Origin: Anniella stebbinsi
Lineage: Eukaryota > Chordata > Lepidosauria > Squamata > Anniellidae
Assembly (NCBI GenBank): GCA_029215795.1
Contig: JARDYH010000002.1
Location: 203,027,810 to 203,091,809, forward strand
Direction of reading: 5' to 3'
Length of the DNA stretch: 64,000 nt
This document shows positions 34,103-45,230 of the stretch, one piece after another. The notes below the pieces were generated by a model, which was given only the letters and a program-made list of their open reading frames with translations, did no database searches and was not told the DNA's origin. The position numbers were made by a program, and so were the translations under genes. Numbering within the stretch: the first letter of the stretch is position 1; each line of letters begins with the position of its first letter.

Positions 34103-34582
34103 AAGAACGTAAGAAGAGCCATGGTGGATCAGACCAATGGTCCATCCCATCCAGCATTCTGTTTACACAAGCAGCTGTCTCTTGAAAGCTCACAGGTCAA
34201 TAGCACCTTCCCGTTCATGTTCCTCAGCAACTGGTATACATAGGTATACTGTCTCTGCTTGTAGACATACTATATAGTTATGACTAGAAGCTATTGATAG
34301 TCTTACGGCATAATCCCAAAGCATGTTTAGATAGGAAAAAATCCTATAATTCCCAGAATCCCCAACCATCATGCCATTATTGAGACCTTACTTTTTCTAT
34401 TAAAATTCTATAGTTGCACTTAAGTCATTGGGACCAATAATACCACATAACAAAATACTGTACAAAAACCTACACGAATAGTATGTGGGATTCTAACTGA
34501 GCTCACAGTTTTTTAAACATTAAGAACAACCTGATACAATGAAATATGATGATGATGATGATGATGGCAATGATGATGATAA
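34103..34582 (-). repeat. CR1-like LINE 3' end joined to composite repeat, copy 2
   Basis: 34103-34290 is a minus-strand LINE 3' end (AACGTAAGAAGAGCC, GGATCAGACCAATGG, CTGGTATACATAGG). From about 34245 it follows the composite at 26628-26951: GACTAGAAGCTATTGATAG, a half MITE (GCATAATCCCAAAGCATG), ATTCTATAGTTGCACTTAAG, AACAACCTGATACAATGAAA and a (GAT)n run at 34549-34582. Confidence 0.75.
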
Positions 34583-34840
34583 AGTAACAATAATAAAAAC
34601 AGCAACATACAGTGGGATCAGTATAGTTTACTCTATCAATAACTCCATACCTTCCTACCTATGTACCTGTTGTGTTGATATTATCTGCTGTTTAGCTTTT
34701 TGAATCAATGGAACTTGAGTTCATATCGCCTGACTAGTGAATTATCACCTCAGCAGGTTAACATCAACCACTCAGATTTTAAACATATTTTATGTTCCAA
34801 GCAAGATTGCCAAAAATTGTGCTAGAATCTGGTGTAGTGG

Positions 34841-34953
34841 TAGGCAACACAATGTCCTCCTGATGTTTTGGACTATAACTCCCATAATCCCTTACCATTG
34901 GCCATGCTAGCTTGGCCTGATGGGAGCTGTAGTCCAAAATAACTTGCCTATCC

Positions 34954-34956
<3 letters not shown>
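34841..34956. mobile_element. Palindromic MITE, about 116 bp
   Basis: GTAGGCAACACAATG near the left and a TAACTTGCCTATCC-type right end are inverted. Inside, TTTTGGACTATAACTCCCAT pairs with ATGGGAGCTGTAGTCCAAAA. It is related to 19098-19198. Confidence 0.7.
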
Positions 34957-34984
<28 letters not shown>

Positions 34985-35057
34985 CCTATTGTTGCTTATT
35001 TCAATCATGATTTTTTTTTTTTTATTACACCTAAAAGAATATAACAGGTATTGTACA

Positions 35058-35091
35058 CACGGTGTGCATGTATAATATCATGCACACCGTG
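35058..35091. repeat. Perfect short inverted repeat, 13-bp arms
   Basis: CACGGTGTGCATG (35058-35070) and CATGCACACCGTG (35079-35091) are exact complements around the 8-bp spacer TATAATAT. Confidence 0.9.
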
Positions 35092-35814
35092 AATATACTT
35101 AGATTGCTTTCTGGCAAAGTTTTAGTTGCCCAGTTGTAAATGGAATCCCCCCCACCCCAACCACCTCCATCCCAATCACCTTTTCTTTGTGTGTATGCAT
35201 GTGGGTGTATGACTCTTACCAATTGTCCGCAAAATACATACCATTTTATAGAGTGTATTTGGCATTTCAGTATTCAAAGTGGAGCTAGAGAGGGTTTCAC
35301 ACTGTGATGCACTTTTCAAAACAATTTATCCACTTTTAATGTAAATTTGATAAGTGACACAGGTATTGCACTCTTTCAAAAGATTAGGCAGGAGCAAATG
35401 AGTCCATTTCCCCCCACCCCCGCAAAGAGCTTGCACCTGTTCAAAAAAGTCTGCTTAGTAGAAATTACATTACAGGGAGAATGTGGTGGATTCTCTCAGT
35501 TTTGACCCATAATCAGTCTTTCCAGAAAGCCTCTCTCAATAGTGATGCTTCTGGCTTGATATGACAGGAGAGATCCACGGATAGGATCTTCAGTGACTTT
35601 TGAAGGGTTAATAGCTGGACCAGCAGGAGGGGAGTTCAGGATGGAGCCATGGCACTCCACCTTAATGCTGATTACCTCCATAAATCTACCTCTCCCCAAA
35701 ACCACTGTTCATTCCAATATGATAACAATGCCTTCATCAACCTGGTCCCCTCCAGATATTTTGGTCTACAACTCCTATCAGATAGCATGGTTAAGGGAAA
35801 GGGTGTTGCAAACT
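35092..35814. other. Unassigned DNA with a partial MITE
   Basis: 35748-35790 has CTCCAGATATTTTGG and TCTACAACTCCTATCA, a half copy of the MITE type at 22870/34841. No gene recognised. Confidence 0.45.
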
Positions 35815-37205
35815 GTGGGGTTGGATCTAAGATCTGCCTCCTATGAGAAGAAGGTAGCTTCTGCCCATTTGGTGGGGATCCTCCTTTGTCCCCCACCACA
35901 GATCACCCCATTCAGCTGGGTCTCTTGGTTCTCTGTGTAGCATTTTGAGGGAGCTGAAGGCACTGCTGAAGGCACTGCTGATGGAAAGAGGGGGATGTGA
36001 GCAGAGGGGGGATGTGGGGGATCCCTCAAAACTGGTCAGAGGGTCTTTCCATAAGCAAAATCCTTCTACTCACAGCAGGTCCTGTCATCAAAGGCAGATC
36101 CTGCATCAAACCCAATTATATTATTGGGTTGACTTGGTTTTGAATTAGTAACTAAGACCCATTGACTTTATGCAATATCAGCTTCTGGTATACATTAAAA
36201 CTGCTAGAACTGGTTCACTGATATGGATCAATGCAGTTGCCTGCATATTTGGTGACTCCTTTGGGATGTGGCTATGGAAACAGTCATAACAAGCTCCTGC
36301 ACTTCAAAATTTACCACTAAACCACTGGTCAACCCATACCATGTGGAATCTCCTGCCCATTTGGAAGATCTCCTGTCTTACACAGAAACTTGACCACAAA
36401 CAGTAGTGAAGGTTCTGTATACTTGGAGCTTGTCTGCTGTATGTTAGGAGATTGACTGTGGGACCCTCTCATTTTTGCACTCTGTGTTTCCAGGTTACAG
36501 GGAAAAAACACCCAGTGCCTTTTTCTACATACTGGTTCAGAAATTCAGCTGGGAAACAGAGTCGCTGTTCCTCTTATTTGTCTAATAGAATATTGGATTT
36601 CCCCCCTCCAGTGGTTCCTATACAGAAATCAATGATCTGCTAGACTGAGTGAAGAAACTGTAGCATAGGAGATACTATTCTGAAATGCTGATACACCATA
36701 AGTTCTTAGGTCTTCAAATTGTTATTTTCCTAAAACAAGAAGTAGAGGGAGAAGATCCTGTATTTCTTGAAACTAAAATAGAATACTTCAGATTCAGGAA
36801 GACAAGAACTCAAAGAAAAGGTTTTTTTAAAAAATTCCCAGTGATTCCACATTATCGTATAAAATCATTGGACAATAAATACTTTTGTTCTCTTTAACAT
36901 ACAGTAAAGTTCCATAATAAATGGTTGTCATGTCCGTCTCAAAGGACAGGAAATAGCACAGAAACATTGGGTGAGCTACTCTGAGAACTTTTTGTTATAG
37001 GGTAGCATATAAATATCAGGGGTTAGATCTGGGATCTACTTCCATGACGGGAAGTGATCTTCTGCAAGAGGAAGAGCTCCACTCATGGAACATCCCTCCA
37101 CCCAAGTTGGGAGGATCTTCCTCCCTCCCACATCACAGCTCACCCCATTCAGCAGGGTCTCCTGACTCTCTGTGTAGCATTTTTGGAGGACTGAATGGGC
37201 TGCCA
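35815..37205. repeat. Two diverged copies of one dispersed repeat, with unassigned DNA between
   Basis: About 35815-35970 and 37018-37205 share GGATCTAAGATCTGCCTCC / GGATCTGGGATCTACTTCC, ATCACCCCATTCAGCTGGG / CTCACCCCATTCAGCAGGG and TCTCTGTGTAGCATTTT. The stretch between (35971-37017) has no feature I can name. Confidence 0.6.
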
Positions 37206-37207
37206 TG

Positions 37208-37530
37208 GGAAGAAGATGAACATAAGAACATAAGAAGTGCCATGCTGGATCAGACTGAGGGTCCATCTAGTCCAGCACTCTGTTCATCAGTGGCCTACCA
37301 GCTATTGCCCAGGGACCAACAAAGCAGGACATGGTGCAGTAGCACCCTCCGACCCATGTTCCCCAGCAATTGGTGCATACAGGCTTACTGCCTTGGATAC
37401 TGGAGTTAGCACATAGACATCAGGGCTAGTAGCCATTGTTAGCCTTCTCCAAGAATTTATTCAACCCCCTTTTAAAGCCATCCAAATTGGTGGCCATCAC
37501 TACATCTTGTGGTAGTTAATTTCATGGGGA
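37208..37530 (-). mobile_element. CR1-like LINE 3' end
   Basis: AACATAAGAACATAAGAAG, GCCATGCTGGATCAGACTG, CCAGCACTCTGTTCATC, CATGTTCCCCAGCAATTGG, CCCTTTTAAAGCCATCC and TCACTACATCTTGTGG follow in order. It is one of the longer and better kept copies, ending near the start of the coding part. Confidence 0.85.
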
Positions 37531-38228
37531 TTCATCGAGAAATCCATTTCCATCAGCACAGTTGATTCAGCATAAATCTGGATCCAGCCCCATTGATAAA
37601 TAAATTAAATTCAAAACTCAGTGATAACATTTATTTATCCAATTTAGGCTGACTCCGACACCTTAATTTTAGTTTTAGCAGTGCAAGTCCCTTCTTCTGT
37701 TTCCAGATGTGTGTTTAAGACCTTAGAAGACATTTGCAAGGAACCATGCTGTTCTTTGTCTGGTCACTCCTCAGAAAGTTGGTTTGAAATGAGACTAAAG
37801 TTTTTTTCCTGAAAGCTCTAAGCAATGGCAGAAAGCATCCCACATCCCTTTTGCAGTGTTTAGTGCTTGCTCCAAAAGGGAGTGAAACTTCCATTGTGCC
37901 TATTTAGGATTAAAAGCAATGCTAATTCAAGAAGCATTGTCCTCACTCTCAATTGGCTTTCTCAAAGGCATTGTTAACATTACCAAATCTGACTGTCCAT
38001 GCAGTGTTGTGACATTATGTTCCATACATAATCCCTGATTGGTTGGGATCATCTATGTGGGTGTTCCCAGGATGAAGATCTGGTTGGGTGGGGAATGACA
38101 CAGAAGCAGCAGGAGGGGAAACACTGGAAGCAAAACGGATAACCATCAGCATTTGAGAGGTGTTTGTGAAACATTTCACACCCACCCAACATGCATGCAC
38201 ACACATACACAGTAGTATTTTGTAGCTC

Positions 38229-38229
<1 letters not shown>
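37531..38229. other. Unassigned DNA
   Basis: No recognisable repeat or gene. Confidence 0.5.

Positions 38230-38271
<42 letters not shown>
38230..38271. repeat. (CAT)n microsatellite
   Basis: About 13 trinucleotide units, just left of the R4-type LINE fragment. The poly-Asp frame on the minus strand is an artefact. Confidence 0.95.
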
Positions 38272-38272
<1 letters not shown>

Positions 38273-38910
38273 TTCAACCTCATCAAACAACCTACACCAT
38301 ACTATACATACTCACCTGAAACAATCTTGGAAAATGCACATCATAAAATATACTGGGGCAGAACAATTCATACTGACAAGACAATACCTAGCAACTGACT
38401 AGACATAATGGTCATAGACAAAAAGAAAAACATGTATCTCATTGACATAGCAATATCTAATGACAAAAATGTTTCAGAAAAGGAAGAGGAAAAGAGAGAA
38501 GAATATACACCACTGGCTAAGGAAAGTCAAAGAACTATTGCAATAGGAAAAGGTCACAATTATTCCATGAGTTACATCAGTCACTGGCAGCACATCAAAA
38601 AAACCTTCAGAAAACTGGGCCTACCAAAATACATCCACACCAACATTCAAAAAGCAGTCATAATTAAAACAACCTCAATTGTCAGGAAATTCCTGAATCT
38701 GTAAAAGACTTGGCAAAGCCCGTCATGTCCGTCTAGAAAAAACATCACGAACGAGAAAGAGATATAACAACAACAACAATAATAATATGAAACATGTGAA
38801 CATTCATGTTAGTTCTAGATCCTGATGGACCTGAACACATTTCTGTAAATGTATCACTGGTTTTATGCAAAGGCCATTGGCCAAAACCAATAAACTTGAC
38901 TGACTGACAT
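38272..38910 (+). mobile_element. R4/Dong-type LINE, 3' part
   Basis: The coding end (38342-38704) is followed by a 3' region with (AAC)n/(AAT)n near 38769-38788 and the closing words GGCCATTGGCCAAAACC and AATAAACTTGACTGACTGAC. The clade call rests on the ORF end, so treat it as probable. Confidence 0.65.
38342..38704 (+). pseudogene. R4-like LINE ORF C-terminus with an in-frame stop
   Basis: The open frame from 38408 (98 codons) starts MVIDKKKNMYLIDIAISNDK and continues EKEEEKREEYTPLAKE, then LGLPKYIHTNIQKAVI. The order D-x-DKK...IDIA-P-D-NV..KE.EK.EKY..LA is the conserved C-terminal endonuclease-side region of R2/R4-type LINE proteins. Upstream the same frame reads RTIHTDKTIPSN, then TGA, then LDI, so the ATG at 38408 is an internal Met after a stop, not the true start. 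Confidence 0.7.
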
Positions 38911-39954
38911 ATGACCTCTAGTAATCTCTGCTCCCCGCTCATCGTTTTATGTCCCTCCCATTGCCTTATAATGTTGTTCTTTTACATAGCAAGTCAGAAT
39001 TAGTTTTAGATTATTATTCGTAAATTTGGTTTCCTAATCCAATATAAATCTTATGTTTGATGGTGCATTACTAGGGTAGACAAAGAGGATATTTAGGGGA
39101 CTGATGTCTGATGTAGAAGAAAGTCTAGTATATGTCAGTCAAACGTGCTGCCATAAGATGCATGTAGGATTAAAGGGTAAATCTTGTTCATAAATTCTCT
39201 ATGTGTTTTGCAACTGACAAATAGATTAGCTATAGAATCTTAGCTCACTATTTGGAAAATCATAACATGGAAAAGTTTTACAATGAAATATGTCTCCATG
39301 TTCTATTTGTATCCTACTGACCACAAGGTGGTAGCATTTCAGAATCTTATGGTTACAATCAGGCAACGTGTAAAGATATATTTTGTTAGTATAACAAAAC
39401 ATCAAGAAAACAAGTTCACCAGAGAATCAGTATAATAGAACAAGAGCTGCTGCTCCTATCATGCTTATTATGCCAGAAAAAAATGTAAATGCAGTATACT
39501 AAGTAGTGTCCATGTTTTTGTCACTAGGAATTTGTGTTTTAAGCATAGAACTGGACATTGTCAGTGAACTGTTTCAGTTCAGTGAACTGTTTTAATTCAA
39601 AGATGCTCTTCTATAGTATTTCATGATTTGCATAAAGATATATTAGGGTGCTGGCAGAGAATGGAGCATGCACTAGCTGTTATGGTTAGTAGAGCCAGAT
39701 TGTGGAAACCTAGAAGTGGGACACTATTGAACAAATTGTTTATTAAGCTATAGGATGTCAGATCTATTATCTAGCTATACTAATGTAAAGCCTGTATCAC
39801 CACAGGTGCTATTAGTCTGAGAATGATTGGATGAAAATACATTTGGCAATTTCCCTTGTGACTGGAACAATTGACTGATGTAATTTTTTAATATATATAT
39901 ATACTGATTTATTAAAATTAAAATAAAATTTGAAGTTTAATTGAAAATAAATCT
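38911..39954. other. Unassigned AT-rich DNA
   Basis: An (AT)n tract lies near 39890-39902. The stretch next to the Helitron fragment may be its 3' part, but no CTRR end with hairpin could be fixed. Confidence 0.45.
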
Positions 39955-40142
39955 ACTTTAATACTTCTGGGAAGACAACATTAGGGGTAAATATGAAGCC
40001 ATTTCTATGTCATCCTTGGTGTTCGGTGTCAATAACTTGAACTTTGATGTCAGAGAGGCCATGAACTCTTGAGAAAGCAACATATAACTGTTCATATAAC
40101 AGGAGCTGATAACGAAAAGCAAATTTTCTTGAAGGTCTCTCC
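39955..40142 (-). pseudogene. Helitron-type (Pif1-like) helicase C-terminus
   Basis: Read leftward, the minus strand gives GETFKKICFSLSAPV, then after a one-base frame change YEQLYVAFSRVHGLSDIKVQ, then VIDTEHQG, a TGA stop (40010-40012), and NGFIFTPNVVFPEVL. GQ/ETF followed by QLYVAFSRV is helicase motif VI of Pif1-type helicases. The closing NVV-EVL segment is typical of Helitron Rep-helicases rather than cellular PIF1. One frameshift and one stop make it non-functional. Only about 60 residues of a protein normally well over 1000 remain. Confidence 0.75.
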
Positions 40143-40589
40143 CTTTCCCACATCCATCTCCAGCCACCCTTCATATTCCCTTCTTCTTTTGTGAAGGTCT
40201 GCTCCCTCCCCAAGCCTTTTGTAATGTAGGCCACAGAAGTAAGGTTGAAATTAACCCTTTAAATGCCCCCACAAACATCATCCTCACCCACCCACCCTGA
40301 TTCACTTCCAGTTTCTCCCTAATCCTTTTTGTGGGGAGGAGGGTGCCCCTTCCTCCCCTAGTTCTGCTAGGCTGGGATTGGAAAGCTGAGGTTCGAATCA
40401 AGACCCCCCTCTATTTAAAACGCCCTCAGCATACCCTCCTCCAGTTTCAATCCCTTCTTTTGGGGGTCACTCTTCCCAGCACCCCAAATATACCCCCACT
40501 TCTAGAACCTTCCTCCTCACCAGCCTTTCCTTCTCCCCACTCAGGGGGACAGTGCTCCCCTCAAGGCCAAGCCTGGCTTGTCCTCTGGG
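40143..40589. other. C-rich stretch beside the Helitron fragment
   Basis: Pyrimidine-rich (CCCACATCC, CTCCCCAAGCC, CACCCACCCACCC). No domain seen in any frame. It may be Helitron interior or unrelated. Confidence 0.4.
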
Positions 40590-40910
40590 CTGTGCTTGCT
40601 TCTATAATGTAGTCCTCGCCACAATACAGGAGTGGCGGCCGGGGCTGCTGAGGCTATTGCTGGTGGTGCTATGTTTGGCCATGGCACTGTGAGTGGCAGG
40701 AAAGTGGCAGCAGCTTCAGCCTCTGAAGTGTGGCAACTTCCCTCTGGGTCTGAAGAGATGGAGGAGGAAGATCAGCAGCCTCAACCAGCATCGCCCCTGC
40801 CACTACTACCACTGCCACTGCTGCCTCTGGCACCCATGCCCTCCCTGCCAAGGACAATATGGCACGGTTTGGTGAGGAGCAAATAGACCAGCACTGAAAT
40901 GCTGAGGAAT
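40590..40910. other. GC-rich block with an 84-codon Ala/Pro/Leu-rich frame
   Basis: The plus-strand frame 40632-40886 starts MAAGAAEAIAGGAMFGHG and ends in Pro/Leu repeats from (CTGCCA)n-like DNA. Local GC is far above the surroundings. It could be captured sequence inside a Helitron, a CpG-rich repeat or chance; there is no domain evidence and I do not call a gene. Confidence 0.35.
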
Positions 40911-43849
40911 AGGATACTGTTTGGCATGAAGCCAAGAGACATACTGTTTTGCTATTAATGTTTTGAAATTTTCTGTACATCTACATTGCTCAAGTTCCTG
41001 TTTAAACCAAAAATTAGCAAAATCGGTCTGGTAGATCTCTAGAAATAAGCTTTACACTACCGCATTCTTATATAAGATATCTATCAGTGGGCTTGAATTT
41101 CAGGTAAGTGGGTAAACTATTGCAGACTTAAAAGTCTACATTTTCCTTTTAACTTAGTAATGTTGAGTTATCCTGCTCAAAAGAAGGCATTTGGGTAGAT
41201 TACTGATCATACCTTTTCTTGGGCCAAATTCTTCTTGTGAATTATTTGTGCCAGGGAGACTTCTTTGTCAGTCTATTTTAAAAACGTAGTTATCATTATA
41301 TATGGGACTAAGTCATGATTTGTACTGATACTGTAATAATGGTAAGTCACAATAACACACGCGCATGCACACACACACACACACACACACACACCTGCCT
41401 TTATCTACACGCACATATAGGCCTGAACTGATAATCAGTGACTCCTCTGGAATAAATTTAGCCACAGCTTTCACTCTTTCCTGGACATTAATGAATGATA
41501 TGGTTGGTGTTTTACTTTTTTTAGTGTCGATCTAGTCCAGCTGCTGAATTCAGGTAGGAACTATGGGACACATCCAGTTGATGCCCCTTTGCTAATGGAA
41601 GGCTCTTCAATCCAGTGGAGGCTTCCATCAGTAGAATGGGGATGGAGGGTAACTCTGCTAAATCTTCTTCCCCCAGCATCCCCCACACTGTTCCAAACAC
41701 TTACCCAAACCTCTGGAGCAGATTTGAGAGAGGACATGGGAGGCTGCTGGAGGAGAAACATTCTGTGAAATTTCCACAGATGGAAGCTTTCATGGCATCA
41801 AAGAACCTTCCATCAGTGGAGGGTTAGCACTGGATACAACCCGATGCAACAGTCGTAGTAACTTTGAGAGGCAAAAAGGAGAGATCAAATTTTCAGGGTG
41901 GCAAATTTGAGAAAGAATATCATTTCATTTTGCAATCATGATGCCACACATTAAGGAAAGTAAATGTGTTGCATTGTTTCTGCTTAAACAGAAGTAGTGC
42001 TAAGAGCGACATACATTTTTACAGTTCTTTCTATTATTTATTTATGTATTTATTTGCTCCATCTTTTTAATGTTTCACAGCTTTGTCTATGAAGGCTTGC
42101 TTAACCAAGGACAGGACTTTTTAAAATTCTATTAACTCAACCTCCCCTCAACACTTCCTGCTTTTCTTTCTGCTGACTTACGAGGTACTGTCTCCACCCT
42201 TTAAAAATGGATATAATTTTTGCTTTGAATGCCAAAATGTGTAGTTTGTAAGCTCACCTCCAGTGCTTTTATAGACCAGCTGATCTGAAACATGACATCT
42301 CATTTGCTCTTTGTTTCAATTTCATGTCTGTAGTTGTTTTTGAGAAGTCAAATGTAACAAATAAAATAATTTTGCATCTCACACATAGGCGTACACTCAC
42401 ACAGCCTGTTTTAGCTACTGTAGCCTATTCAAACTGATTCAAAGTTTGAGTTAGTTCTGTGTCAAGTCTTGAAAGGCAGGATAGCATCTGCCAATACATA
42501 AGGAAGCTTTAGTTTGCCAGTAAATCTTAAACGAATACCAATTTTTAGTCCTTTGAGCTGTAGAATTCTTTTGAACTCCTGTTGGATAGAGGGATCATAG
42601 GGATCAATCAGCCGACTGCGGGCAGGATATGTTCATTCAGTGCAGCAGCTTTGGCACCAAAAGAGGATTGTTAGAGTCTATTTTCCTTTTAGCAGCAGGA
42701 GTAAGTACTGTAAAGAAACAGGACTCAGTGAGATTGCATGATGCATAAACAGTATGTAATCCTCTGAATGTGCAGGGAATTATATCTGAATGAGGAATGA
42801 GAACAAAAAATCCAGTTGCTGTTTTAGCAAATGCATGGGGCCGAACATCCAGGGTTAGATGCACCTGCTGGGCGTGGGGTGGCGGGATGCATGTTTTGTC
42901 TTTGGAAAAGGGAACCTGAAACTACCCAGCATTTTCCAGTCCCACCCCCCATTCAGAGTTTAATCTCTGAAGTCCAGAAAGTAAACTGATCCGGACTTAG
43001 CTGTTTTCAGCTCCACAGGTTTTGGTTTAGTAAGGCAGATAAAACACATCACTTTATAGATTAGCTGAAGCTGCAGAAGGGCGCAGTGGTGATGGTGGTG
43101 ACATTTATTGGATTGGCTTCTTTAAACAATGTGGGAATAAAATCTAACCCACTTGGTAATAATTGGGGGGAAAGAAAATTCCAGTCCGTCCCCAAGAAGA
43201 GGGCAGACTCTCGCAGAGTAGGGGGGTCCATATACAAAATACAGCTTGCTTTTGTGGCAAGCTGGCAGCCTTGTTTGTTTCTGAATCATTCCTGAACCCT
43301 GCTTGCAATACGTAAATAAATCAAAGGGACAGTTCCAAGGTAAATTGCTGTATGTTTTTCTCCTTATTTCCATGTTTGAGACTTCTAATGAGGCAGGGCT
43401 CACCACGCACAGAAGCTCCAGCACAATGCCTGGAAGGTGTACGCAAAAATGCATGAGCACACATGCATGGCCGTGCGCGCACACAAGGACAAACACATGC
43501 CCACGCAATCTGTTATGAAGAAAATGGTTACTAATTATTTCTAAGGATGCCAACTGAACAAAGATGCGGAAACAACAGCAGCAACAAAAAGATCAGTAGC
43601 AGAAGGGCTCTGCCAAACACAACACCCCCAGCTATGTTTCTGTTTGTGTGAGCAATTTGATTTGACATCGGTTCACTTTAGCATTTGAAGGAGTATAGAG
43701 CTTGGCAGATGCTTCTGTGTATTTTCCCCTCCTACAGATGGAGAAAGTGGTAGGCAAGCATCCTGCTAGACCTTGTTAAATAGCACTCTCAGTGTAGAAA
43801 TGGTAAATAGAAGTGGATGGTTTTCACTTTCTTCAGAGGCTAGCATCTC
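40911..43849. other. Long AT-rich stretch without a supported gene
   Basis: Contains ATCGGTCTGGTAGATC then TCTAGAAATAAGC near 41020-41050 (a transposon-like end phrase), a (CA)n tract at 41368-41393, and nothing else that I recognise. The 143-codon minus frame at 43122-43553 has no domain. Confidence 0.45.
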
Positions 43850-43975
43850 ATGAGCTGTTCCCTTTTCAATACACTTGTTCCCTGCAAAAACAACGGGGTC
43901 TCGCGGTGGCATCTTAAAGACAAACAAATGCATTGTGGCATAAGCTTTCATGAACTACAGCTCGTTGTCAGATTT
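43850..43975. repeat. Short interspersed repeat of unknown class
   Basis: The phrase GGTGGCATCTTAAAGACAAAC then GGCATAAGCTTTCATGAAC is one I recall as a widespread repeat in reptile genomes. I cannot assign its class from this piece. Confidence 0.5.
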
Positions 43976-44339
43976 TCCCCCTCTGGAATTTGTTTCCTGG
44001 TAACTAGCGTTAGTTAAATACTCATGCCACCTTGAGCATAGCGATAAGGTGGGATGAAATTAAATAGAATCTAAATAATAAATGCATTAAATTAAATACA
44101 AACTTGGGGCAAAGCTAAGCACTCTTAAGTCCCATTGATTTAAGAGGGAGAATTAAGCATATTTGAATTGACCCTAATTTCCAGTGATATCTACAGAGCA
44201 AGCAAGCAGGTAGATGTGTTTAGAATCAGGATGAAAGGAACAGTGTGTGCAGTCCGGCCCATTTCTATGCAGGATGGGAGAGAATTTTATTTGGACTGCA
44301 TTTTGGTAAACCAATCTAAACCGTGCTTCCTGGACTAAT
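43976..44339. other. LINE-like 3' tail and short-repeat fragment
   Basis: 44025-44100 (CCACCTTGAGCATAGCG ... AAATTAAATA) has the look of an L2/CR1-type 3' tail. 44105-44165 carries TTAAGTCCCATTGATTTAAG, a short-repeat fragment. Confidence 0.4.
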
Positions 44340-44468
44340 ATGCACATCAATACACAGCTGCCTTTGGGATTGTGTATTTCTCTGCATTTTGCAATGCAAT
44401 TTTCGTCTCAAAAATCACATACAATATGCACAACTTAGGAAAAATTGCATGTGAAAATAAATGTAAAC

Positions 44469-44500
<32 letters not shown>

Positions 44501-45230
44501 ATGTTTAAATGGCAGACTGATGAGGAAATTGGACAGAACAAACTTATCAAATATATCAGAAATAGACTGATCTATTGAACCCTATTTTCAACAGAGCAGT
44601 TGTTGAGCTTCTATCCTCGGCATCATCTTAGAAATGATCCAATACTGCGATTTCAATCAAAACTAAGGGTAGTAAAACCAGATTTCAAGCATTTATGGTT
44701 TATAGATTCGGATCTTATTTCTTGAATGAGTTGGCTGAGTGCATCAACCATGGTTCAACTGCAGGCTTGCAGGATTTATGTTGTTATTCTATTTCTAGAA
44801 TCCGGAGGTCTACGAACTTTAGCCAGGTGAAAAATAGTAGTGCTCAGAGCTAGGGGCAGATATATATTTAGGCGCAATCCTATTCATATTTAGAATTGTG
44901 CCATTAGAATTAAGGAACAGAGTGACTCTGAGCAAATGTTCAGGCCAGGAATTTGTATTTAGTACTACTCCTTTCTAAGGATGCACAAGAATTTCATTTT
45001 GATTCATTTTTGAGCAGAATTTGCCCAGTTTGAATTGCCCAAATGTGAATTCAAGCACATATTTTTTTGGGGGGGGGGCAAAGCTTACATATTCCTGAGC
45101 TTGAGTCTGTGTTTACCAAATGTGATTTTTAGAAAAATGCACACTTGAAAAAAATGCACATTTTGAAGGAGAAAAGAGTATTTTATGCTGTAGTCAATGT
45201 GTATTTTGGGATGGGTGGGGTAGGTATTTG
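44340..45230. repeat. AT-rich repeats with TGCACA-type units and a (GT)n tract
   Basis: ATTGCATGTGAAAAT near 44446, (GT)n at 44470-44499, then from 44982 TAAGGATGCACAAGAATTTC and GAAAAAAATGCACATTTTG. It is the same style as 14870-15460. Confidence 0.5.

Noticed and set aside
38015..38290. Poly-Asp protein on the minus strand
   Set aside because: The Asp run is the (CAT)n microsatellite; no other support.
40632..40886. 84-codon Ala/Pro-rich gene
   Set aside because: No domain, no partner exon and a low-complexity end; kept only as a GC-rich block.
43122..43553. 143-codon minus-strand frame
   Set aside because: No domain; it includes His/Cys/Val-rich sequence from imperfect CA-type repeats near 43430-43500.
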